Shown here: piece after piece, positions 21,429-30,750 of the stretch
How positions within the stretch are numbered: position 1 is the stretch's first letter
Layout of the letters: each line of letters begins with the position of its first letter
NCBI RefSeq assembly: GCF_000372725.1
Contig: NW_005201287.1
Span: 798,272 to 862,271 of the forward strand
Direction of reading: 5' to 3'
Origin: Emiliania huxleyi CCMP1516
Lineage: Eukaryota > Haptophyta > Isochrysidales > Noelaerhabdaceae
Length of the DNA stretch: 64,000 bases
The notes under the pieces: model-generated
Seen by the model: the letters and a program-made list of their open reading frames with translations, nothing else
The model's database searches: none
What the model was told of the DNA's origin: nothing
Made by a program: the position numbers and the translations under genes

Positions 21429-23002
21429 ATGATCCCGCTCGCCGACTGGGCGCGCTCGATCACCCTCGGCAACGCCGCGCTCTTTCGCTTCTGGTTCTCG
21501 TATCTCCTCGAGCCGTTCAGATCCCTTCCAGTCGAGCTGTACGATGAGCAGGCGCTCGCGCAGCGGATGGCCAAGGGCGAGGCGTTCGACCTCACCCTCC
21601 CGGCGTCGTACCCCAAGCTCTACGCCTCCGGCCTGTCCAAGCTGAACGCCTACATCGGCAGCCTCTGCCACGGCGTGCCCGCCGAGCCGATGACCAAGCA
21701 GTACCTCTTCTGGCTCGCGCGGGGCACCACCGTCGTGGCGGCCTGCTGCGGCTCCTTCGCCTCCCTCCTCCTCGCCTCGCTACTCCAGTTTTTGTTTCTG
21801 CCGTACAGCACGTTTGTCGCCATCGCCTACGGGCTCGAGACGGTCTTCACCCTCTACACGGGCCACGCCCTCGTCTTCCCGCTCCTCAGCCTCGCCGTGC
21901 GGGCCGCCCTCCCGCCGTGGCTAAACCCGACGCTCACGCTCGACGCCCGCTTCCTCGCCCTCTTCCTCCTCGTCGACCACGCCTTTTGCGCGGTGTGCCT
22001 CGGCTGGACGCCAAAGGGCACGCCCAAGCCCGTGCCGACGCGGCGCGTGCTCGCCTCGATGGCGTACGGCTTCCTCAACTGCAAGACGTACTACCTGGTG
22101 CTGCTCCCCGCCTGCTTCGGCCTCGAGCTCGAGCTGCTGCCGTGGCTGCTCGACGCGTCGCTCGGCCTCTCGGCCCGCGTGAGCGGCCACCTCGAGCGCT
22201 ACTGGCAGGTCCACTTTTACCACATCCACAGGATGGGGCACATCACCAATGTCTACAACGACGCGCACAAGTTCCACCACTACCTGCACGACTGCACGCC
22301 CTTCGACGCGCACATCTTTGGGTCGGGGGGCGCCGCCTCCCTCCGCCCCCTCCCCACCCCCCAGCCCGCCTCCGCCCGCCTCCGACGGCACCGCCCCTCG
22401 CACCCTGCCCCCAGCGCCCGAGGAGTGGCTCATCCTCATGTCCGACCTCGCCCTCGGACTCGGGTTCGGCCTGCAGCCCGCCTCGCTCAGCGGCCACGTG
22501 CTCGGCGTCTCGTGGTACAACAAGTGCTTTGCTGCGGCCTGAACCCTCGCCCCAGCGTGCGACGCGGCTGCCGTGAGCGAGACGCCGCCGCGCAGGTGGG
22601 GCTTCCACTCGCGCTCCGACAAGCCCGCGCTGCACGGAGACAACTTCCACGCCGACCACCACCTCCGCCACTCGGTCAACTTTGGGCGCGCCGCCCCGCC
22701 CGCGGCGGCGCGAGCCCCAACGCCGCTCCCACACCGCCGCCCGCCCCTCGCGCTCCCCGCCCAGGTACGCCTACCCGCTCGAGCTGGTGATGGATACGGC
22801 GCCCAAGGAGCTCAAGGGCGTGGTCGAGTGGGACGGTGCGGCGGCCCCGCCCGCAGCGGAGAGAGGTCTGCCTCACCTTGCGTGGCTCCCTCGCCGGGCA
22901 GGGTACCGCATGGAGAAAGTCGAGGAGGAGGGCACCGTGACGCTGCGCTTCACGCCGTGCGCCACCGCCGAGAAGGCTCTCAACAAGACGCCCTGCAAGT
23001 AG
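21429..23002 (+). CDS. Fatty acid hydroxylase superfamily membrane oxygenase
   Basis: Five exons, 21429-22329, 22415-22523, 22596-22685, 22765-22835 and 22902-23002, 423 residues; GC donors at 22330 and 22686, GT donors at 22524 and 22836. The N-terminal half has hydrophobic segments (WLARGTTVVAACCGSFASLL, TVFTLYTGHALVFPLLSLAV, YYLVLLPACFGLELELL). The three histidine clusters that bind the di-iron centre are present: HRMGH at ~263, HKFHH at ~277, and HADHH in exon 3. The third cluster is assembled only after splicing, which supports the model. Family members hydroxylate or desaturate sterols, sphingoid bases or alkanes, with the site at the ER membrane; the substrate here cannot be told. The C-terminal tail is soluble. 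The start is the first ATG in frame after the upstream stop. Confidence 0.85.
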
Positions 23003-23460
23003 CCCAGCCCTCTGTTAGGAGGTCCCACCTTGCGCGAACTCGCCGCGCGCGGCGGCGGGCGAGAGAGACGGATCCCGCGGCTGCCAAGGGCCACGCTGCG
23101 TACGTTGCCTGCTTAGTCACTCGGGAGCGCTTTGGTCCCCCGGTTCCGGACCTCTCGTCCGCTCGTCTCCGTGTGCCCTTTTCTCGTTCAGACGTAGTGT
23201 CGAGTCTTGTACAGTCGAGTCTTGTACCGTCGGGTCTTGTACAGTGTGTGTGACTCTCCATTGTCAATCCGCATTGTACGAGCGCCGTGCGCGGGCCGCG
23301 GCGCGGCGCGACGAGAGAGGCGGCGACGGCGGAGGGGGGAGGGGGGGGGGGGGGGGGGAAAAAAAAAAGAAAACAGACAACCCAAGGGAGGGATGGGAGA
23401 ACGGCACGTGAGGAGCGCGCCCAACGGTTTAAAATTTCTTCCTGCGCACGAAGTTTCCCG
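23003..23460. other. Intergenic with poly-G/poly-A tract and repeat fragment
   Basis: Contains a short direct repeat of gtcgagtcttgtac at 23200-23240 and, at 23356-23402, a fragment of the ACAGACAACCCAAGGG dispersed family. An upstream exon of the golvesin-like gene carrying a signal peptide could lie here but was not found. Confidence 0.45.
23356..23402 (+). repeat. Fragment of AAAG/ACAGACAACCCAAGGG dispersed repeat
   Basis: aaaacagacaacccaaggga and gggatggga match the other family copies; it lies about 60 bases 5' of the golvesin/RING start codon. Confidence 0.75.
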
Positions 23461-24645
23461 ATGGTTGACTCTTTCATCCTCGACGACCGTAGCGAGGGAG
23501 TCACCGGCACCGGCTGGTTGACGGGCTCGTACAAGTATTGTGAAGATGCGAACGGGGGAGGCCTTTCGTGGCACCACGACGATGGCCAGAACAAGGGCCG
23601 TGTCAGCGCCGTTTACTCCTTGAGCGGCCGCAACACGTCCGGCTGCTTCGCCGTCTCCGAGTGGCACCCTGGCGGCGAGTCCTGCTCGAGATACCTGCCG
23701 AGTCGCGTCCCAATCACTCTGACGCATGGTAGCCCGGCTGACCCGACCGTCACGCACGTCTTCATTGATCAGTCACATAACGGCGGGGGCTGGAACCCGC
23801 TCGGCTTCTTCTACTTCGCCCAAGGCTTTGGGCAGGTCGTCTCCTCAAACGCTGGGACCGACCAGTGCGACCGCAGCGTCTGCTGTGCGCGCACTGCGAC
23901 AGCCCTCACCTCCTAGCGCACATCCGTCCGCCACCACCCCACACAGCCTATCTTCCCCACCGCAGATTGGGTCACCGACGCGTTCAAGTTTGAGCGGGCT
24001 CCGAGCGACGCTTGCCTCGCCAACCCGCCGCCCCCGCCCGCCGGTCCTCGGCCAGACGCGTCAGCCAGAGCGTGCTGCGACCCGACGATGGCCGAACGGT
24101 TTGGTGGCTCGCGAATCGTCACGCTCCTCTCCTGCCTGGTGGTCTTTGCGATGATCGCACTCCTCGCGAGGCGCTGGCTGCGCAGGCGCCGCCGCGCTGC
24201 AGGCGGCGGCACGAGCGGTGGCGCCGGTGGCGGAGGCGGTGGCGGAAGCGGAGGCGGAGGCGGAGGCGGCGCCACAGAGCTCGAGCTGTCTACGGCGGTC
24301 GCAGCGCTGCCGACGGCGAGCTGTGCGGCGGGCGAGACGGGCGAGGATTGCGCAATCTGCTTATGCGCTTTTGCCGAAGGAGAGAAGGCGACCACGCTGC
24401 CATGTGGGCACCGATACCATACGGCTTGCATTGAGACGTGGCTGCTCGGGCGCGGCGGCGGCGGCCAGGGTCCAAACATGTGCCCGCTCTGCAAGGCCCC
24501 AGTCGTCATCGTCATCGGCTCCGGCGATGCTTCGCCTTTGGGCCGCGTGAGAGGCTTGGCACTCCCGACTGCGAGCCGCCGGGTGATGCTCGCAGCGGCC
24601 CCCTCCGTGAGGGCCGGTAGTGACGCTGGTGGTGCAGCGGTGTAG
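23461..24645 (+). CDS. Golvesin-like domain / transmembrane / RING-H2 protein
   Basis: Exons 23461-23884 and 23966-24645, 367 residues, GT-AG intron in phase 1. Residues 1-150 resemble the golvesin C-terminal (xly-like) carbohydrate-associated beta domain: FILDDRSEGVTGTGW, THVFIDQSHNGGGWNPLGFF and GQVVSSNAG followed by WVTDAFKFE. One membrane helix follows (IVTLLSCLVVFAMIALLARR, ~218-237) with an Arg stop-transfer, a Gly-rich linker, and a RING-H2 finger: CAIC, LPCGHRYHTACIETW, MCPLC. The layout parallels PA-TM-RING (RNF13-type) E3 ligases, with an outside binding domain and an inside ligase. There is no signal peptide at this start, so a missing 5' exon or truncation by the repeat just upstream is likely. 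Confidence 0.75.
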
Positions 24646-24846
24646 TCTGTAGAGGGAGAAGGGAGCCAGCCCGCGCACACCTTCCACCGCGGCCACACGC
24701 CCTCGGCCTCGCCGCCAACTCGCCGCCGCGCGGCACCAGCAGCGCGGCCGCGGGGCCTCCCCGCGCGTCTTGCGCTACGTGCTAGTATCCAAGACCAAGT
24801 ACTATTATACGCACACTATGTGTACACTTTGGTGTATTATTTTCTG

Positions 24847-26154
24847 TCACTGTGGGTACTCTTCTAATTCATCCTGCAAGTCCATCTCCACCGCCTTGCG
24901 CGCTCGCTCCTCGGCGAGCTCGCGCGCCCTCGCGAACGTCTCCGCGTCGAGCTCATCGAGCTCTACCCGCACCCGCTTCGACGACCCTGCCTCGCGCCCG
25001 TCGAGCGGCTTCAGCGCGCGCGGGCTCTCTTTGGCGAGCTGCCGCGCCACGCGCGACTGGTCGAGGGGCGACAGGTCGTGCAGCTCGCGCAGCAGCTCGC
25101 GCTTCTGCGCAAACGTCGGCCCGCCCTCGCGCTCCGCCGCCCTCGCGCCCCGCGGCGGAGGCTCCGCCGCCGTCTGGATGCTCTCGACCCGCAGCTCGAA
25201 GGCCTCCTTAAGGTGCTTGGCGCACTTCCCCGCCGCCTGGCGGCCCTGGTTGTACGCGAGCGCGTTCTCGCAGACCCGCACCACCCGCCGCTTCAGCTCG
25301 GCGAGCCACGCCTACGTGGAAGGTTCCGGGAAGGATCCGAGTGGGCCCTGCCGCCCGCCGCCTCCGGCTCGACGGAGCCCGGCCTCGCCGACGAGCCAGG
25401 CGGCCTGCCCCGCGTCCTCGCCGTCCGCCTGGCGCTGCACCTTCCTCAGCCAGTCGGTGATCGAGTCGAGGTCCTCCGGCTCGGAAGGCCTCTTCATCTC
25501 CTCCCTCAGGAAGGCGACGTACTCGTCACCCAACTTCCGCCAGTCCTTCTCGCGCCGGTAGTGCTCCGAGAAGGGGGAGCGGCGCACGTCGGCGAGGAGC
25601 AGCCTCGCGCGCAGCAACCTCGGGCACGGGGGCGCCTCCTTCTCCAGCTCGCGGTGCATCTCCGCCAGCTTCGCCTCAAAGTCGCTCGCCAGCTTCGAGG
25701 CGTGGTCAAAGATGTACGCCGGGCTGCCGGGCTTGTTGGGCTCCGGCTTGCCGCGCGGCTCGTTGAACACCAGGGCGTTCTTCCAGATCTGCCGGCAGTC
25801 GCACGCAAAGTCCTCGAGGAACTGGTAGTGCTTCTCGTCCGCCGGGCGCTTGCTGTGGCGCGGCCGGCGGAGCCGTCAGGCGCATGCGCGGGAGAGGGCA
25901 CACGCGGGCGCGCGGGCGCGCCTGTCTTCTTCGAGCTTGCGAGTCACCGTGCCCAGGTCCATTGGCTGCTTGATCACGGTCAGGTAGCCGCGCATGAAGT
26001 CAGCGCCGGCGGTTGCGCTGACCGGCCTGTTGAAGTAGAGCTTGCACGGCTCGCGCCGCTTGAATGCCTCCAACATCTTGTGCACCTCCTTGGTGGTAGA
26101 CTCAATCATTGGCTTGAGCACAAGGTCTGGAGGCAGGCTCGACTTCCAGGACAT
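24847..26154 (-). CDS. BET-type bromodomain / NET protein
   Basis: Minus strand: exon 1 26154-25922, exon 2 25852 to about 25384 (25393 also fits), exon 3 25311-24847. The bromodomain spans the first intron: LYFNRPVSATAGADF, RGYLTVIKQPMDLGTVTRKL, then HYQFLEDFACDCRQIWKNAL with VFN in place of the usual acetyl-lysine-binding YN. The C-terminal part has a NET-like (extra-terminal) segment (KRELLRELHDLSPLDQSRVA) followed by an acidic helix ending at the stop. Single-bromodomain BET proteins of plants (GTE) have this order. It should read acetylated histones in chromatin. Intron 1 uses a GC donor and its removal joins the domain in phase. About 385-390 residues. Confidence 0.8.
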
Positions 26155-27223
26155 GGTCCCGCGCACGGGACAGACCGCACGTGCAGCACCTCCAAAAAGA
26201 ATTCTGCCGCCCACTCCAAAAAGAATTATGATTCGCATTTGGAAAATGACATACGGGCACATGCGCCAGAGCGCACACGAGTGGGTGTGCGGACAACTTC
26301 GAAAGACGGTGAGGCCGGGATCGCACACGGCAGGGGTGGCGGGACGGTTGTGTGGAGCGAAGTGGCAGCTGTAGCCAGCCTCAATCAAGCAGGCAGTGGG
26401 ACAGGGGGAAGGACAGGCGAGCGACATTTGACGACGTCGGGGGTCACAATGTGACGACCAAAACGATCTTTGGAGCCAGGGTGAGACAACAGGTCGGGTG
26501 CCACGGACGCCACACGCGACACGGGGCACACCACCGGCGTATACTAGAGGGGGAAAAGAAACGGGGAATGAGAGGCCCCGCCACGACGGAAGCGCATTTT
26601 GGGGATGCAGGGCGTGCAAGGCGGCGAGGGATGAAGCCACAAAGGAGGCGCGCGAGGCAAGGAGGAGATACGGAGAACGAAGAGATTGGGACGACTGGAC
26701 ACGCAGGAAGACAGAGAGCCGCCACAGGCGTCGTTGCACGTTGGCGCACGTGCTGAGTGGCAGCTGCGCTGGAAACAAGGAAGAGGCGCGTTACTCCATG
26801 CGGAAGGTCGAGAAACACACGGCGAGGGCGACAGCAAGAGTCGAACGGGAGGCGCCTGAATCAAAAGACACGGCGACATCCTTGAGACCCGCGCGAGAGC
26901 GGCCTCCTTAAACATAAAGGCAATGGGGTCTAGAGATTTGGAGCGCTCGCCGAAGAGGAGTACGACAAAATAGCGCCCGTGATTGCCAGCACGCTACCCG
27001 CACTGACAGACTCTTGCCTCCCCTTGAAATGTATCTCCCTGTGTGGTGGCGGCGGCCGGCGGCGTGCCGGGCGGGTCCTCCCACACGTTCCTCCCTTGGG
27101 TTGTCTGTTTACTTTCTTTCTTAGATGGATAAAAGCAAAAAAAGGAGGAGCAGGTGTATAAACGAGCTCTCGGCTCTAGTAGACTACTACCCCTCTAGAT
27201 TGTGACTGACGATCTCGGCCGTC
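26155..27223. other. Intergenic, promoter side of BET gene and 3' side of TIR/RING gene
   Basis: Contains a short duplication (aaaaagaattctgccgccc / aaaaagaattatgattcg, 26193-26240) and, at 27040-27126, an inverted copy of the dispersed repeat. Open frames on both strands have no recognisable domains. Confidence 0.45.
27040..27126 (-). repeat. Full-length copy of AAAG/ACAGACAACCCAAGGG dispersed repeat, inverted
   Basis: Reverse complement reads aagaaagaaagtaaacagac, aacccaaggga, gggagga, cggcacgccg and ccaccacacaggga in the same order as 45178-45258 and 53999-54130. Read on the plus strand it ends in a (ttct)n tail, as a retroposed short element might. Confidence 0.75.
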
Positions 27224-30200
27224 TCACGGCTCGTAGATGCGCATCACTCCATCCATGTCGGCGCGGCAGATTGGACACTGCGAAAAGGTGTCCAAGTCTT
27301 TGAGCGCTGTCGCGGCGCAGTCGGGGCACAGGCAGAGGTGGCGGCACGGCTTGACGGCGTGCGTCCGAGGCCCACTCAGGCAAACGACGCACACCTTGCC
27401 AGCCTGCTCGACGCTGCTCCCGGCGGTACCGCTCACGTCGAGTGCGACGTGGGATGAGCTGGCGTGCGCCTGCTCCGCTCCGCTCGAAGAAGCGACGGGC
27501 TTCTTCGACTCGCGGCGCGTGAGCCCACGGCGGGGCGGCGACGGCGGCCTCGACGGCGGCCTCGACGGCGGCCTCGACGGCGGCCTCGACGGCGGCTGCG
27601 GCGGGGCGTAACCCGAGCCCTCCTCGGTCGCGCCGGCACCTGAGCCTCCCTGAGCCGGTGGCGGAGCCGCGTGCAGATCCCTCGAAGTGGAGCCCCTCTT
27701 CATTGCCGCGACCCCCCTCGTGTGGGCGAGGCGGCCGCGGGCGCGGCTCCAGAGCCCCGACCCCACGCTCGACTCGGCCTCCTGCCCCCCCTGCCCCCCC
27801 TGCCCGTTATCCGTGCCCCCGGTCGTCTCGGTCTCTCGCTCCTCGTCGGCGTCGAGCAGGTCGTCCGCCGAGCCACTCGACGACCTGTGAAAGCTCATCC
27901 GCTTCGCGACTCGCTTGCGCGTCGCCCCCATCGCCTGCGCGGCCAGCGAGAGGCTGACGCGACGGTGCGGGCCCGTCATGAGCGCGACGGCGAGCGGCTT
28001 GAACAGCCCGTTGTTGATCAGGTCGACGGGCGTGGTGCCGAAGAAGTGGCCAAACTCGCAGCCGTCGCGCTCGGGGTCGTTCTCATGCAGCATGACAATC
28101 TCGGCCCCGATCTCGAGCGCGAGGCGCACCTCTGCGGCCAGCTCCACACCCGCCGCGCCGTGCCAGGTGTTGCGGTTGAGGTAGAGCAGAAAGATCTGGC
28201 GGCGCTTCTCCAGGTTCCGGGGCACCCTCCCGGGGCCGGAGCCGGTGCCGGTGCCGGAGAGGGACACGTTGCTCCCAGCGGACGCGCCGCCCAGCTCCCC
28301 CTCGCCCTCCTCGAGCCTCCTCCTCGCGAGCACGGCCGGGTCGACCCACTCGGCGGGCGGCTCGAGCCGGACGAAAAAGTCGCTCGAGCGGAAGGTCTTT
28401 GCGAGCTCACGGATCGCCCGCCGGCAGCCAACGTTGTTTGGGGAGGCGTACGCCGCCACGGGCGAGGCAAAGGTCAGGTCCTCCACCTCGCAGTCCGTCT
28501 TGAGGTAGACGTCGAGGATCTGGTCGTCGAGGTAGAGCGGCGTGTAGTCGAGGACGACGCGCGCAATCTCCTTGAGCGTGCAGAGCTGGAAGACGGTGAC
28601 GCGGTGCCACTCGAGCACATCGCGCATTGCGCCCTCCTTGCCAAACACAAACTCGCGCAGGTCCTCCGGGCACTCGTCCATCGACGCCTCGTACGGCAGG
28701 CCGCCCTTGTTGACGTCCCTCTCGTGGACGAGGATCACGGGCAGCTTTCGCTCCGCGGTGGACCGCACCTCGCGCAGGCAGTTGCGCGAGGTGAAGTACC
28801 CGCGCGAGAGGAACATGAGCACCGCCATCGTCTCGTCGATGTAACCCTCCAGGTTGCCGATGTCTTCGAGATCATCGACGTCCAGGAAGATGACGAGGTC
28901 GGGCACCATCCGCAGGAGCTGCCGCTTGATCACGGCGACCTGGTCCTGGCCGGTGCCCCAGATGTGGCTCAGGAAGAGGTGGTATTTGAGCCCCCGCGCG
29001 ATGGACACCTGTGGCCGCGCCTTGGTCGCCTTGAGCCGCAGGAGCTCGTCCTTGCCACGGAGCACCATGCTGCGGACCGTCAGCGCGGAGAGGCCGAGCG
29101 CGAGGACGGCCATGGCGGCGAAGCAGAGGACGGCGATGTTTTCGAGCGACTCAAAGACGAGCACCGATACGACCGGGTCGGTGTCGCCCGTCTCGACCGC
29201 CGCGCTCGCGATCGCCACCGAGAACTGCTCGTGTAGGTACATGAACGTCGACCCGATGAGCAGCACGATGATGACGAGCTGCGCGGCGCACGAGAGGAAC
29301 TGGATCACCTCCGCCTTGTACGGCACGAGGAGCATCTGGCTGATGAGGAAGAGCACGCTCACGACGAGCGCCACCGCCAGCCGCAGGAAGGCGGCCGACT
29401 CGGGGATGGCGAGCACGAAGCCAGTGAGCAGCAGCCGCCGCACCAGCTCGAGCCACTCCCACCAGTAAAACTCGGCCTTGAAGTCTCGGGTGAGGAGGCC
29501 GGCGGCGCGGGACCACTTGTTTGGCTTGCGGTGCATCACCGCGCCGCGGATGCTCAGGAAGAGCGCCGCTAGTCCGAGCAGCGAGCCGATGGGCCAGAGG
29601 ACTATCAGCGCCCACGCCAGGCCTTGCAGCTCATGGTACTCGGGACTCGCCTCGCGCCCGTCACCGGGGCACTCGATGTCGAGGCTGGCCCGCAGAAACT
29701 CGCGCGTGTCCATGTCGGTGTTGACGACGAACCGGCGGCAGTGGAAGGCGCTGAAGACGCTGGCGGAGACGCTGGTGCAGAAGATGACGATCATCCAGAG
29801 GGTGGCAGGCAGCAGCAGGCGGAGGCTGCTCCGGACAGCGTGCACCACGGCGCGCCAAGGGGAGAGAGGCGGGACGGCGTCGCCGTTGGCGCTGCGCCGC
29901 TCGCTGCGCCGCTCGCTGCGCAGTCGCACGATAGAGAGGATCAGCCATACGAAGAGCAGCAGCCCGATCGGGACGAACCCCTTCAGCAGGAGCAGGTTGA
30001 AGAGTCCGCCGAGGCACTTTGTCGGCACAAACAACGGCCCAAAGATGTCGATGTAGATCGCCTCCATGGCCTCAAGGAAGGCGCGGAACGAGTCGGGCAT
30101 CGTGATCGAGTAGACAGCGCCCATAGGCGCGACCACCTGCACGAAGCCGATCAGCAGCTTGAGCTTGCTTTCGATGCGCAGATCCTTCCACGCGAGCCGC

Positions 30201-30439
30201 AGCTTCTTCAGCAGATTCTGCGCACGCTCAGAGTGCTGGTTCGCCACGTACGCCACGCACAGGCTGAGACCTGAATGTCTTGTCTGTGCCACTGCGTGCA
30301 CTCTGCACTCATCAGTTAAGTTTTGCGCAGTGTCCGCGCTGTGTGTCGGAGTGTCGCAGCAGTGTAAATAATAAACCAACGAGAGCAGGAGTCGTGAAAC
30401 GAGGATCGAGGTCAGAGAGAGATTTTTAAAGACCAACAA
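27224..30439 (-). CDS. Multi-pass membrane protein with TIR and C-terminal RING domains
   Basis: A single open frame of about 1,070 codons on the minus strand. The true start is unresolved: the frame opens with TTG, the first ATG is at 30124, and the conserved stretch before it (SKLKLLIGFVQVVAPM) shows that coding begins upstream, probably in another exon. Residues ~85-480 hold six to eight membrane helices in an arrangement common to large algal and oomycete membrane proteins (VVAPMGAVYSITMPDSF). Residues ~495-650 are a TIR domain: YHLFLSHIWGTGQDQVAVIK, VIFLDVDDLEDIGNLEGYI, VLMFLSRGYFTSRNCLREV; the Glu in CLREV sits where TIR NADases have their catalytic Glu. A second Rossmann-like TIR-related region follows (IFLLYLNRNTW, EIVMLHENDPERDGCEF). 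A low-complexity Pro-Arg-Ser stretch leads to a C3HC4 RING (CVVC, PCRHLCLC, CPIC). Sensor-to-ubiquitin signalling is inference. Confidence 0.8.
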   Translation of the reverse strand: MLVFKNLSLTSILVSRLLLSLVYYLHCCDTPTHSADTAQNLTDECRVHAVAQTRHSGLSLCVAYVANQHSERAQNLLKKLRLAWKDLRIESKLKLLIGFVQVVAPMGAVYSITMPDSFRAFLEAMEAIYIDIFGPLFVPTKCLGGLFNLLLLKGFVPIGLLLFVWLILSIVRLRSERRSERRSANGDAVPPLSPWRAVVHAVRSSLRLLLPATLWMIVIFCTSVSASVFSAFHCRRFVVNTDMDTREFLRASLDIECPGDGREASPEYHELQGLAWALIVLWPIGSLLGLAALFLSIRGAVMHRKPNKWSRAAGLLTRDFKAEFYWWEWLELVRRLLLTGFVLAIPESAAFLRLAVALVVSVLFLISQMLLVPYKAEVIQFLSCAAQLVIIVLLIGSTFMYLHEQFSVAIASAAVETGDTDPVVSVLVFESLENIAVLCFAAMAVLALGLSALTVRSMVLRGKDELLRLKATKARPQVSIARGLKYHLFLSHIWGTGQDQVAVIKRQLLRMVPDLVIFLDVDDLEDIGNLEGYIDETMAVLMFLSRGYFTSRNCLREVRSTAERKLPVILVHERDVNKGGLPYEASMDECPEDLREFVFGKEGAMRDVLEWHRVTVFQLCTLKEIARVVLDYTPLYLDDQILDVYLKTDCEVEDLTFASPVAAYASPNNVGCRRAIRELAKTFRSSDFFVRLEPPAEWVDPAVLARRRLEEGEGELGGASAGSNVSLSGTGTGSGPGRVPRNLEKRRQIFLLYLNRNTWHGAAGVELAAEVRLALEIGAEIVMLHENDPERDGCEFGHFFGTTPVDLINNGLFKPLAVALMTGPHRRVSLSLAAQAMGATRKRVAKRMSFHRSSSGSADDLLDADEERETETTGGTDNGQGGQGGQEAESSVGSGLWSRARGRLAHTRGVAAMKRGSTSRDLHAAPPPAQGGSGAGATEEGSGYAPPQPPSRPPSRPPSRPPSRPPSPPRRGLTRRESKKPVASSSGAEQAHASSSHVALDVSGTAGSSVEQAGKVCVVCLSGPRTHAVKPCRHLCLCPDCAATALKDLDTFSQCPICRADMDGVMRIYEP
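27541..27600. repeat. 12-base coding repeat (Ser-Arg-Pro-Pro)n
   Basis: About five units of ctcgacggcggc encode PSRPPSRPPSRPP before the RING domain of the TIR/RING protein. Confidence 0.85.
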
Positions 30440-30750
30440 GAAATCCCTCTTCTTCGAGGTCAGCGTCAGGAGACAACTTCCAAGGACGCAGACTCGAGAG
30501 CGAGAACCAAGAAATAGATAACAAAGCTCATGCGGTCTTTGTACTTTTGAAATATTGATTATTGATATTGTGCACAGCCACAGGGTCAGGGTACAGGGAT
30601 CAGGCCGTGCATCAGGGTTCTTTGACTTTGTGAGTGACCCTGCCTCAATGAGATTGTGTTGCCGTCTCTCTCCGAGAGCGATTTATTTCTTTTTCTCGTT
30701 CCAGAGACCCACAGCCACACACCCACTACGGCTTTAGTGATGGAGAGTAC
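30440..30750. other. Gap between TIR/RING and PolX genes
   Basis: No gene seen. Should carry the 5' exon or promoter of the TIR/RING gene and the 3' end of the polymerase gene. Locally AT-rich near 30540-30580. Confidence 0.4.

Noticed and set aside
27671-29236. 521-codon plus-strand frame opposite the TIR/RING gene
   Set aside because: The minus strand carries clear TIR, membrane and second-domain motifs in the same interval; the plus frame is a shadow.
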